From Saccharomycopsis crataegensis (lineage: Eukaryota; Ascomycota; Saccharomycetes; Ascoideales; Saccharomycopsidaceae): 64,000 nucleotides of DNA. The number at the start of each line of letters is the position of its first letter. The first letter of the stretch is position 1. Under the pieces are notes generated by a model. It was given only the letters and a program-made list of their open reading frames with translations, ran no database searches and was not told the DNA's origin. Both the position numbers and the translations under genes were made by a program. Positions 1 through 10,400 of this stretch are shown here, piece after piece. Location of the stretch: NCBI RefSeq assembly GCF_037102585.1, contig NW_027043824.1, positions 741,864 through 805,863 on the forward strand. The letters are read 5' to 3'.

Positions 1-1875
1 TTTTTAAAAAAGTTAGTCGATTTTTATCGATGTGCCCCTTGCACATTTGATTATAGGCGCATCTATCTTCAAAATACCAATAATTTATATTATTCTGCCC
101 TCACCGGATTGGAAGTGAAGGATAAGCGGGAGTTAGAGTTAGTTATCTTGTGATATTATGAAGTAATAATAATGAGTAGTTACAAGTTAGATTGGGGAAT
201 CGATGGTTTGTGTGTCGTTTATTCCAGCTTGGGATTAAATGACATCGGAGTTTATGATAAGACAAGTTCAGTCAATATCGAATGAGCTCAAAAACATAGT
301 CTCCAGCATGTTGACTATGATGAAATCCACTATGCCTGCCCCTAATGACCATCCATTAACCGAACCAGTCTAACAATTTAAATGAATAAATAAAGATAAA
401 ATCGCCATTCCCTACAACAGTTGGCAGGTCCAGATGACAAGCTTTAGGCCTCAAATACACACCATAGACTTCTATTAGAAAGCTCAAATTTTTTTATACT
501 ATATTCACCCTACGAGATTTCTATTTCATTCCTTGTTGTATTTTGTATTGTCGCAGGTAGCTAGCTGCTACAAAAAAACTATTAGTAAAGTATTTCAGAT
601 GCTTTGTGCTCTAAATGATCAAATTCATTGAATATCACCTTCCTTTCCTCTGGGGTCACATCAGCTATGTTGACGATATCTTGGAAAATTGCTATTGAGT
701 CGATTGGCGCAGCAAAGCTGGCGGTGACTAAACCCAGAAGAATGATTGGTAAAGATTCGAGCCTCCATATGCTTATCTTTGTTGTTAGAGAGGAAATGGT
801 AATAGGAAATGAGTGATATTACTGAAAAAAATATGCAGAAACTTCCCTTAATTCGTTATAGTCTCTAATTGATAGAAGCTGATTTCAGATCAAAAGACTA
901 GAACACCTCATGACGAATATTATCAACTCCAGTTTCTTGATGGTGATTTCCAAAAACTTTGGCTGATATTGGAAAAGTGCGACAAATCTGATCTCAGCAA
1001 TTAATATTGATCAAGATTGACCAAATATTAGAATCTCTTGAAATACATCATTCTCTACAAGGGAGTTGATCTAGAAACTTGCTTTATGGAAGCAGGTTAT
1101 AGCCCTTTTTGGTTATCCAAATTTGGATATGAGTCAGTTTAATCAAGTTAAATCAGAATTTCTTGCCACGATTTTTATCAGAGAAAGAAGATTTCAATTT
1201 AAAAACCCCCAGTATTTTCATATATGCGCGCTAGATACCTCAAAATTTTGAATTACTGAAAATCACTTCAAATTAGCAGATTAATAAGTGTCGCCAATTC
1301 TTCTAATTCCAAACCATAGCCCCCCGATTTATTTCCAAAAAAATATCTCTTTTTACCAGCTAAGATGAATTCCGTATCAAGCCAGAAGCATGTTACATTC
1401 CTGATTGGTGAGCATGATACCAGTTTAACTATCTATATGAATATTTGAACCAATTTCCTTCTTTGGTGTAACTCATACTGATAATTAGTGATAACAGCAA
1501 TCACAAAGAGTATAGCACCCAAGCACCCACACTTTTTCCATTTGTGATTCCTAACTTTTTCAGGAACTTGTATTGTTCATCATGCATTCAATTCTCTTCT
1601 GCAAACACTCAATGCGACGCCAATATTATTGTATCCCATAATATCATTCTCCTCACTTATCAATATCAACATGAAAGGCATTAGACTGCAGTGTCTAGAT
1701 TATAAAATCTGTATAGCCTTTATCATTTACCCTGCCCAAAGGAATTGTGTCATGTGATACAAGATCGATTTTTTTTTTTTTTTTTTTCCTGATCTGTTGG
1801 TTTTCAAACGGTTTTTGTAGGTAACAAAGTTCAAATAACAATAATATATTCTACAATACAAAACAATAAGAAATC
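1..1875. other. Intergenic / degenerate sequence left of RNA1
   Basis: No convincing gene is visible. Short open frames occur (for example 628-816 on +) but they lack recognisable motifs. Several stretches (about 240-360 and 880-1180) read like fragments of a decayed coding sequence broken by many stops, possibly an old retrotransposon gag, but this cannot be shown. The last 120 bases contain a 20-base T run (about 1770-1790) typical of a yeast promoter immediately upstream of RNA1. Confidence 0.4.
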
Positions 1876-2985
1876 ATGGCCACTTTGGACTTCTCTCCTG
1901 ATATCACTACGGAGGAAACGTACTCCCTTGCAGGTAAGCAACTCAAGCTTACAACTGAGGAAGATATCAAACCATATTTGGAAGAACTTGCCAAAGTGAA
2001 ACCTCTTAAGAAGATTGATTTTTCTGGTAACACTATTGGTATTGAGGCTTCTAAAGCTTTGGCGGAGGTGATTGAGGCACATGGTGCTGATATTGAGGAA
2101 GTAAACTTCAGTGATTTCTACACTGGTAGATTGAACACTGAGATCCCTCAATCTTTAGAATATTTGTTGCCAGCGCTATTGACTTTGCCAAAATTATCCA
2201 TCCTTAATTTGAGTGATAACGCCTTTGGTTTACAAACCATTGATCCAATAGAAAAGTTTTTGCCAAATGCGGTTGCCTTGGAGCATTTGATCTTGTCCAA
2301 CAATGGGATGGGTCCATTTGCTGGGGCAAGGATCGGGAAAGCATTATTCAAGTTGGCCCACAACAAGCAAAATAGATATAAAGATGGCGAAGTCAGATAC
2401 TTGAAGACATTCATTTGTGGTAGAAATAGATTAGAAAATGGCAGTGCTGACTATTTGTCATTGGGTTTGAAGGCCAACAAGAACTTGGAAACCATAAAGT
2501 TGTACCAAAATGGTATTAGACCTGCCGGGATTTCCAAATTGGTCAACAATGGGTTAACTGACTTGAAGCATTTGAGAATTATCGATTTGCAAGACAACAC
2601 AATCACCAAGAAATCGTCTTCCCACTTAGCCAAGAACTTGAGCAGTTCCAACTGGACCAACCTTAAGGAATTAAACTTAAATGACGCCTTATTGCAAAAG
2701 AAGGGTGGTTATGAAATTTTGAAAGCCTTGTCGGATGGTAAACCCCACAATAATTTGAAAAAACTAAAGTTGCAATTCAACGAATTGGACGAAAAATCTT
2801 TGGAAATTTTGCCTGCCTTGATTGAAAAGAACTTGCCAAATTTGGAGCATTTGGAAATCAACGGTAATATTTTCGATGAAGAATCGGACGAACTTGTTGC
2901 TATCCAGGAAATTTTTGATAAAAGAGGTTTTGGTGAATTAGATGAATTGGATGAATTGGAAGAACCAGACTCTGATGAAGAAGAC

Positions 2986-3017
<32 letters not shown>

Positions 3018-3135
3018 GGAAGAAGAAAGTGAATTTGATTCTGAAGTTGCTGCTGCTGAACTTCTCGAAGAGCTCAAGAAAACAGGTGAAGAAGAAGAAT
3101 TGATTTCCAAACTTGAGAAGACACACATTGCTTAA
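1876..3135 (+). CDS. RNA1: Ran GTPase-activating protein (RanGAP)
   Basis: The product (419 aa) is the cytoplasmic activator of Ran GTP hydrolysis, which maintains the Ran gradient that drives nuclear import and export. Leucine-rich repeats fill about residues 45-350, including the family signatures LILSNNGMGPFAG and FICGRNRLENGSADYL. R85 in the FYTGR motif lies where fungal RanGAPs carry a conserved functional arginine. A strongly acidic tail (about residues 350-390, mostly Glu/Asp) follows, as is usual for this family. The start is the first ATG after a long T-rich promoter and gives the expected N-terminus (KLTTEEDIKPYLEEL). Length is close to the known yeast protein (about 407 aa). The glutamate run is encoded by a GAA/GAG microsatellite, so its length may vary between strains. 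Confidence 0.97.
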
Positions 3136-3814
3136 TTTTTTTTACTTCTAATGTTATACATGACTTATTAAGCTTTATCTTTTGATATTTCCCTCTTAAC
3201 TGCTGTATTGTTTAATCTCTAATATTCTTTTGTTGTTAATTTTTCATTTTTGAAGCCTTTTTTGATTTTGTATTTTGATGGTAAAGTTCTGACACATAAT
3301 TTCCTCTCCCGTTGTCAAATAGAACTATCAACTCAGATCTGCCAGCATAGAAGTGCAGCTTAACATCAAACCAGAGAAATCTTTTCGGCCGAGCTGACAA
3401 AAATTTTAAAGCATTATAATTTTCGCGGTGTATTTCAGGTGGTGAGTGAAGGAAAACAATAGTAATTATTATTCAGTGATTAATCTATTAGAACACGGAT
3501 TTACATGCTTACATACAATATAATATAATATAGTATATACATATATACCTACACCTGGTAAAACAAAAAGTCACGGCTCCTAATGCTACAACCTTTCTGT
3601 AGATTTTTAATGTTAATTTATTTCGTTTCTTCTCCCGTCATCGTGCTCTTATTTTTTCCCTCCTCATTTCGTCTGTTCCTTATTGTGGCACTTTGACACG
3701 GTCGGGTAAAACTTGTTCCTTCCAAAAAAATTAAGAGGATCACATATATATTTCACCAAATTGATAGGATCATCTGCCAATATCCAGGACATTGACACAA
3801 TATCATCGCAGCTT
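3136..3814. other. RNA1-PCP1 intergenic region
   Basis: No gene is seen. It contains AT-rich terminator-like sequence after RNA1 and TATA-like alternating AT (about 3520-3550), pyrimidine-rich sequence near 3630-3665 and the probable PCP1 promoter. An in-frame ATG at 3713 extends the PCP1 frame upstream. Confidence 0.5.
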
Positions 3815-4861
3815 ATGTTTTGTTCTCCAAGGTCTTTGGCTACTGGCCTTTTAAAAACCAACAGGCCCATTTTTTCTCTGAAAAAAACATCAATTGCATC
3901 ATTCAGAAATCTCTCGTCAACTCCGTTATTTCCCCATCAAATCACACAAAAGAATGTTAGAACATCCAATATAATATTTAAACCGTTGATCCCGGTTAGA
4001 CATTTCTCTAACTCTAGGGAATCGTTTATCAAATTTTGGAGGCATCAAAATCGACCATCTGCTGGTGTGTTTCGTCCTTCTGGGAAATGTGATACATCGG
4101 CTGGGAGAGGTAGTTTTTCGTCAAAGAGATCACTTGGTCTGTTCAGTAACATTGCGGCATCTAACCTTTTGACTGCTTCATTATTTACTGTTGGATCTTG
4201 CGGATTGCTTTACTTTGTTTCCCCGTTCTTGTTCAACAAAACCCCTCTCAAATACTTCAAGAAGCGTCCGGACCATTTAGTGTACTTGATCATTGGATTG
4301 AACATTGGTGTTTTCTTGCTTTGGAAGGCCCCAATGGTACAAGCCCACTTGTATGATTTTTTTGTCATGAGATCTGCCGGAATGGCTGATTTCAGTATTT
4401 GGCAAATGATTGGCGCGACGTTCAGTCATAAAGATTTTACACACATCCTTTGTAATATGATTGCAATCCAATCATTTGGCACGGCGTTGTGTCTGTTCAT
4501 TGGTCCTGCCAATTTCTTTTCGTTATACTTGTGTTCTGGAATTGTTGGCTCGTGGTTCTCTATGGCTTTACCTGCCTTACTCAACATTCCAGCCTACGCT
4601 TATAGTTTGGGTGCCTCCGGTGCAGCATTTGGTGTTTTGGGGTGTTTCAGTTGGTTTTTCCCAACTGCTGGCATTTCGCTCTTTTTCATTTCTATCCCTG
4701 GAGGTGCTTGGGTTGCATTTGTGGGATCGATTCTTATCAATGGTGCGGGTGTAATTGGCCGTTGGGGAGGGATTGACTACGCTGCTCATTTGGGTGGATC
4801 TGTAGTTGGTTTATTTTTTGGTTCCACTTTGGCAAAGAAATTGAAAAAATACCGTTGGTAG
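3815..4861 (+). CDS. PCP1: Mitochondrial rhomboid protease
   Basis: This is an inner-membrane rhomboid serine protease, the family that processes cytochrome c peroxidase and the dynamin Mgm1 in yeast mitochondria. The frame is open from an ATG at 3713 (382 aa). The ATG at 3815 (348 aa) is preferred because the protein then starts with a basic, Ser/Thr-rich, acid-poor presequence (MFCSPRSLATGLLKTNRP). Several hydrophobic membrane segments follow. The catalytic serine is in GASGAAFG (codon at 4616) and the catalytic histidine in DYAAHLGG (codon at 4787). Other hallmarks are FSHKDFTHILCNM and the GxxGxxxG-like glycines around the active site. The longer start would place an unlikely acidic segment in front of the targeting signal. 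Confidence 0.93.
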   Translation: MFCSPRSLATGLLKTNRPIFSLKKTSIASFRNLSSTPLFPHQITQKNVRTSNIIFKPLIPVRHFSNSRESFIKFWRHQNRPSAGVFRPSGKCDTSAGRGSFSSKRSLGLFSNIAASNLLTASLFTVGSCGLLYFVSPFLFNKTPLKYFKKRPDHLVYLIIGLNIGVFLLWKAPMVQAHLYDFFVMRSAGMADFSIWQMIGATFSHKDFTHILCNMIAIQSFGTALCLFIGPANFFSLYLCSGIVGSWFSMALPALLNIPAYAYSLGASGAAFGVLGCFSWFFPTAGISLFFISIPGGAWVAFVGSILINGAGVIGRWGGIDYAAHLGGSVVGLFFGSTLAKKLKKYRW

Positions 4862-5130
4862 TTTAGTACCAACCGTACTAAACTAAATGATTACATTCGA
4901 GATTTTTATATGTCAATAGAAAACAAATTGTTCATTTTGCATTTTATAATACACTAAACTTTGTATAAAACTAGAATTACTGATGTAGCAGTGAGTGATA
5001 GAATTGAATACTTTAAGGAAAAATAAAAGGCAAAAAAAAAGACTGGTAGAACTGAAAATATTGGAATAATGAAAGTAGGCGAAGGAGGAAGCTAGTCCTT
5101 TATCTTAAAAAAAAAAAAAACTTTGAACAA

Positions 5131-5955
5131 TCAGTTTGATTGTCTTGGTAGGTATTTAACATGTCCAGAACAGGTTGATTTACTAACGGCATCAATCTTG
5201 ACCAAGTCATCATTCAATAAAGAACCTTGCACGGTGTGGAAGTACCAGACTTGGTTGAAGGCCCCGTTGGAACAACCGATAAAAACATCGTTACCGAACC
5301 CAGCCTTCAAAGCGGCAGAAATTTCATCAGCAGAGTAAGTTTTGGAGGAAGATGGAGTAATCCCAGCTTTGGCTAACCATTGGTAAGTTGGTAAACCTTG
5401 GTAAGTCTTGACCACCAACTTAGCAAAGTCAACTACATTTGTGTTTGAAGCAGTACCACTAGCATAACATTGAGTACCAAGAGTCGACATGCAAGTACCA
5501 TGTTTGTTGAATTCATGGGTCCACAATTCCTCATTATCACCGTTATTGTTCAACCAATATTGGCTCATGTAATTGACCAAATCAGTCTCGCCAGCGTTCT
5601 GTAAAACGTCGGAAACACTGCTAACTTGAGAAGAGAAATCACAATTGGCATCATACGAACCATCACACTTGTCTGGCCATAACCCATGGATGGTCCATGT
5701 GTTTTCTGGAGAGCCAGAGACATCAGTATCCCAGAATTGGGTTTGTAAGATCAAACCTTCGGACTCCACACAACAGGAGTCGCTGCCAGAGGAGCCAGAA
5801 GTGGAGCATGACACCTGAGATCCAGAAGAAGTGCATTGGGATTGAGTGAGAGACAAATCCAAATCTCTTTTAAAAACGGGTGGAAGATCAATTGGAGAGG
5901 CGTTGACGGCAGAAAGCAAAATGGAAAGAGCTGGAATAGAATAGATGAACTTCAT
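5131..5955 (-). CDS. Secreted ribonuclease T2
   Basis: The protein (274 aa) belongs to the RNase T2 family of acid endoribonucleases, which act outside the cell or in the vacuole. The start at 5955 gives a typical signal peptide (MKFIYSIPALSILLSAVNA). The frame runs 18 codons further upstream to 6009, but that extension would bury the signal. A Lys-Arg at residues 29-30 is a possible Kex2 site. Both active-site blocks are present: CAS I WTIHGLWPDKC (His90) and CAS II ELWTHEFNKHGTC (Glu148, His152). Many cysteines are available for disulfides. It is shorter than S. cerevisiae Rny1 (434 aa) and lacks its C-terminal extension, so it corresponds to the catalytic domain only. RNY1-like naming is possible but paralogy is unresolved. 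Confidence 0.93.
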   Translation of the reverse strand: MKFIYSIPALSILLSAVNASPIDLPPVFKRDLDLSLTQSQCTSSGSQVSCSTSGSSGSDSCCVESEGLILQTQFWDTDVSGSPENTWTIHGLWPDKCDGSYDANCDFSSQVSSVSDVLQNAGETDLVNYMSQYWLNNNGDNEELWTHEFNKHGTCMSTLGTQCYASGTASNTNVVDFAKLVVKTYQGLPTYQWLAKAGITPSSSKTYSADEISAALKAGFGNDVFIGCSNGAFNQVWYFHTVQGSLLNDDLVKIDAVSKSTCSGHVKYLPRQSN

Positions 5956-6600
5956 TGTTGGTTTTGGTTTTGTTTGGTTGTGTATATTAAGTATCCATGA
6001 AGTAATCAAAGTGCAAAAGTTATTATCAGGAGCTTCTTCTATTTATATAAATATTGGGGATATTCTTCGAGGGTTCTTGCAACTGAAATTAGGCGGTGCA
6101 CGATGTGTCCATGTTGGGGCATTCCCTTAGAAATGCATGCCTTGCCGTGTTGGTAAATTCCGGTGATGCCTCCTGTCATAATAATAGTAGGGGGTACCCA
6201 AACACATGAGACAGTACCTATTATAATAATAGAAACAAAAAAAATGGAAATAAGACACCTCAAGTAAGTATTAAAATTGGTATTATTACAGTGAATAACG
6301 CCACGGGAGCTTGCTGTCTTTCTCTTTTTGTCGTTTCTGTGTGATGTGTCAAGGAACACAAACTGGTGTAATTGCAGCCGCGCAGAATCGTGCTCGTCGA
6401 CGTATAGGGCGTAAAAAAACGTTGAGACTGGACTACGACGCGGACTTTACAATCGATTCTTCCTGCGGTGTTATTAATCTGCCACGAAGAAAAATACGGC
6501 GGAACTTGCTTCAAGATAATAATAATAATAATAAATCTATATATAGGATAAAAGGTAACAAAACATTACTCAGTTGTGGTCAATGAGAATGGCTCCGTAT
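5956..6600. promoter_or_regulatory. Upstream region of the RNase T2 gene
   Basis: No gene is supported; short frames on both strands have no motifs. On the minus strand an AT-rich TATA-like stretch lies about 85-95 bases before the RNase ATG (around 6038-6055). A short (AAT)n microsatellite is at about 6516-6532. The right end holds the 3' side of the next minus-strand gene. Confidence 0.4.
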
Positions 6601-7104
6601 CTATTGTGATGACTTCTCCTTCACCACGTAGAAATTGTCTTCTTTGAGCTTGGCCAATTCCACAGGACACCAACTATCGAGGGTCTCACCTTTCGAGATG
6701 GCACCCTTTGACCCTCTAACACGTTGCACTGCCGACATCAATGCCTTGAAGCTCAAGCTTTCGTTGAACTTGTTTAAGTTTCTAGCATCTTCCCCTATTT
6801 TGAGCTCCAGACTTGGCACCATTTGCAAGTGGCCGAGGAAATATATTTGACTATTCAAAGCTTTTAGTAAAGTAACCTGCTCTGCTTCTGATTCTGGAAG
6901 CTTGAGACCACTGATTTCTACCAAGCTGTATAATTTCTCCATGGTTAGTTCATCTTTATTGTCGGCATTCTTTGGTGGCGAAGAATACACCGCAGGATCC
7001 CAGGAAGTGCTTGTTGAACTTCTAATATACGCCAGTATCTCTGATACAGACGAGAACAGTTTTCCGACAAGAGAAGATTCTAATCTTTTGAATATCAAGC
7101 TCAT
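6601..7104 (-). CDS. GTF1: Probable mitochondrial glutamyl-tRNA(Gln) amidotransferase subunit F
   Basis: This 167-aa protein has a basic N-terminus suited to mitochondrial import and a helical middle (EKLYSLVEISGLKLP...ALNSQIYFLGHLQMV) resembling the GatC-like fold. It ends in NFYVVKEK, the place where GatC/GatF proteins have a conserved aromatic-Val-Val-x-Lys tail. GatF is a fungal subunit of the GatFAB complex, which makes Gln-tRNA(Gln) in mitochondria by transamidation, and it has a similar length (about 180 aa). The match is by pattern only and no catalytic residues are expected in this subunit. It is transcribed divergently from ESP1. Alternatively it is another small mitochondrial protein. 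Confidence 0.55.
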   Translation of the reverse strand: MSLIFKRLESSLVGKLFSSVSEILAYIRSSTSTSWDPAVYSSPPKNADNKDELTMEKLYSLVEISGLKLPESEAEQVTLLKALNSQIYFLGHLQMVPSLELKIGEDARNLNKFNESLSFKALMSAVQRVRGSKGAISKGETLDSWCPVELAKLKEDNFYVVKEKSSQ

Positions 7105-7466
7105 TTTTTAATATAATAATAATAAGGCAAAATACGTGCTGTATGACTCAGTCACTAATGTTTCCACTTTTTTTTTTTTCGTTTGGTTTTCGTTGTTTTT
7201 TATTCCCTCAAAAAGTTCCAGAGGTTATAATGGCTGGGTATTGGTAAGAATTGCGAAGAAGAATGGTCTGTCAACTGGGTATTACCACGACAACACAACG
7301 GTGTGACCGCTTATAATCACCGACTGTTTCACTGTTATTTTTTAACTTCGCTAGTAATTTTTGTCACGTGCATAAAGGTAAACAGCATCGCCGCCAGAAT
7401 TTAATGAATCTTTGGAACCACCAAGAGTAAACAAACAATCCACAAGCAGTCAGCAATCATTGGACG
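7105..7466. promoter_or_regulatory. Divergent promoter between GTF1-like gene and ESP1
   Basis: The 362-base shared intergenic region carries a perfect Gcn4-type site TGACTCA (7144-7150) on the GTF1 side and an E-box CACGTG (7365-7370) about 100 bases before the ESP1 ATG. A T12 tract (about 7168-7180) is a probable nucleosome-depleted element. Site function is inferred from consensus matches only. Confidence 0.45.
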
Positions 7467-10400
7467 ATGGTGGTGACAACTGTCGACGACCTGAACATTG
7501 AAGAGTGCTTGGATTGTCTAAACAGGATCCAGGTGACCGTGAACCATGGGTTCCTGGAGTCCTCTATCGAGTTATGCTTGAATGTTTACCAAGCCTCGAT
7601 CGAGAAGTTTAGTCGATGGAAGCAGAACAACCATCCAGAAAAAAAAATCACAGAATGCTATATTGAGGCAACAACCAAGTCGATACAAATATTGAGGGGC
7701 TCTGGAAAGTTTCGGAATCACGATATTGACGCAAGGCAACGAACCTTCATTGCCAGGCTCATCGAGATGGAGGATTACAAACAGTCTGAGTTGATCTGTT
7801 GGAAACTATTCCAAAGCTTGAAGAAACGACTTAAATCTAAGAAAAAGGGTACTATCTTGTCATCTCAGAGCTTGGTATCCTATTATGATGACGATGATGC
7901 AATGCCGAACCATAAATTGATAATTTATTCGATAGATTTCGCAGAAACAAATGACGGTAACGTCTTCCAATACATCAACTTGATGACACTATACTTACAG
8001 ACGGTGCAATTGAGCTATAAGAAATCTAATAAAATAATAGGCTCTGAAGATTTACTTATGCTATTGGATGTCAAAAACTCTGGTTTTTTAAAGGTGCTAT
8101 CCCAGCAGAAAGCAGAGATAAAGGTTCCATGTTTCAACTTATTGATAAAAGTCTTTAATTCATTCATTTACCTACCAACACTTCCGAGGATTCTAAAGAC
8201 GCTACTAATATTAAAGTGTTTGCAGATCATTGTAAGGAATCGGGATATAATTCCAAATGTTACCTCCATTCCGTCAAATAATTGGTTCGCAGAGTTTATT
8301 AATGATGTCCAACTATTGACTAACTCAGATCAAGTGAAGATTTACAAATACATCAATAAAGACTTATACTTATTGGTATCAGAATATTTGCATGATGGAA
8401 AAATTAATGATTATTTACAATTTGATTTGGGCGCTATGTTACAGTTATTGACTAAAATCAATAGTGTGAAAACAAATAACAGTATATTAGATACTTGTGA
8501 TTGGAACATTTTTATTGTCAGCTTAAGGAACACAGTGATAAAAAAGAATAATATGGATAAGTTATTGCATCTAATTATGAATAATTCAGCCATTAAGAAA
8601 CCCAGTATTGATGTTGCATTCAATGAATTTGACATTGCTGTGCTCAAGAGTGACGCATTTCTAAAACGTTTACTAAGTTCCGTGAAAATTATTTTAGGCA
8701 AAACCTATACCTTTGGGATACAATCTCTATTTGTCATAAAAGTTTTGAATTTATTTTCTGTTTTCTTTAATACTAATTCAAATGGAAGACTTACCAAAAG
8801 ATTGCATCTCTCAATTTTGGATATTATCACCATATATACCAAGGATTTAATCGAAACTCTTCCTGCTGATTATGATTTCGTGATCAACAATTTGGATACC
8901 TTAGCGGATGTCACCAAGAAGTGTGGACAGGTAAAGCGCTTCAGGAATATTTCTAATTTGTATTATAATATCGGGTTGAAGCTCATAAAAATCGGCTCTG
9001 ATTATGCGAATTTCCCAGTCGACTCACTCACAGATAACATCAAAAATTGTATTAAAATTGAGCACATCATCTGCCTTGCTGATGCTTCCAAAGAAAATTT
9101 GGATCAATATGAATCAAAGTTGCAAAAAGTGGTGTCTATATTGATCAAATACAGCCAGCAGAAGTTACTGGTGAACATGATTTTTGAATTCTTTAAGCTT
9201 TGCCTAGATTCTTCTGGCTTCTCTGACACCTGTTTGAAACTTCGATCTAGTTTCTCAGCCACAACTGGGCTACTATTGCGATGTCTCTTACTAAACATAA
9301 ACAATGAGAGTGTGAGCATCATCAGTGGTTTATGCTCGCACATTCCCACCAGTCTTAGAGCATGTATTTTTTTATGTTTGATTAAGGTTGTTCAGACATT
9401 AAAACTAGAGAATAAGAAGTCAAATATTGCTGGAATTCTATTCTCAGCTTTTATAACAGACAAAGATCCACTACTATATTTCCTTTGTTACGTTGAATAT
9501 TTGAGCATCCCGAGTTTGCAATTAGATAGTATTCAAAAAATCAGTGAACCTTCGTCAGTACTAGTAACGGGGAGTGTTGTGTCAGAATATGAAATGTTGA
9601 TATTGAGCGTGCTCAAGTTCAAACTATTCACCAGAAATAATATGGAACACAAAAACCCAAAATTGATCATTGAATCATTCAATTTGTTTTTAGAGTGGCT
9701 TAATCAAGAAAATTCCTACAGTCTAATCCTGAAAAGTGTGGTATTATCTGAATTTGAATCCGCCAACTTCTTATCCATGGTTTCTTACTTCCAATATTAC
9801 GGATTGAAACCACAATTATCGGTTATTCTATCCAAGTACTCATTCTGCAGATCAAGTTTACTTGAGAAAAATATAGATTTGGCTTTGAAAATGATGTATG
9901 AATCTGTTAGGGGGTACATTTCTTTAGGGTTCTCAAAAGTAGTTCAAAAGGATATAAAGTACCTAGAACAATTCCTTAAACAGAAGCGGCTGCACTTCCA
10001 AGAATCTGACCAGTTGATAAACTCCTTGAGAGTGCTTTTACTAAAATTGGAATACTATTTAATGATTAATAATTTGAATAGTGCCCAAAGCACAATGGAA
10101 AATATCTTAATGTTTGTCGGCGACCATCCTGAAAGTTTTTCCACGTCTATATTGGATTTCATCAATGCTCATAATATTAATGACAATCATATTTCCCTAA
10201 TGATCTGCTATAGTAAACTTTCATATTTGATGGCAAATCTAAAGTTTCTTCTTGGGCTATTTGAAGATTCAGTATTTGATCTAAGGAGATCAGTAAGGAT
10301 TATTTTGGTAATAGTCAAGAAATTATCAAAAGGGATATCAAGTACTAGCACTACTGAAATTTTGATGTGGCAAGCAAGTGGTTTACTAATACAATACTAC

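Noticed and set aside
628-816. Small plus-strand ORF left of RNA1
   Set aside because: 62 codons, no motif, surrounded by stop-rich sequence; not distinguishable from chance.
2709-3128. Antisense ORF over RNA1 with a long serine run
   Set aside because: The serine run is the reverse reading of the Glu-rich RNA1 tail (GAA/GAG repeats), so it is a shadow ORF.
4461-4754. 97-codon ORF overlapping PCP1 in another frame
   Set aside because: Lies entirely inside the well-supported rhomboid gene; no independent motif.
6039-6514. Overlapping small ORFs in the RNase T2 upstream region
   Set aside because: Short, mutually overlapping on both strands, with no domain, and in a region better read as promoter.
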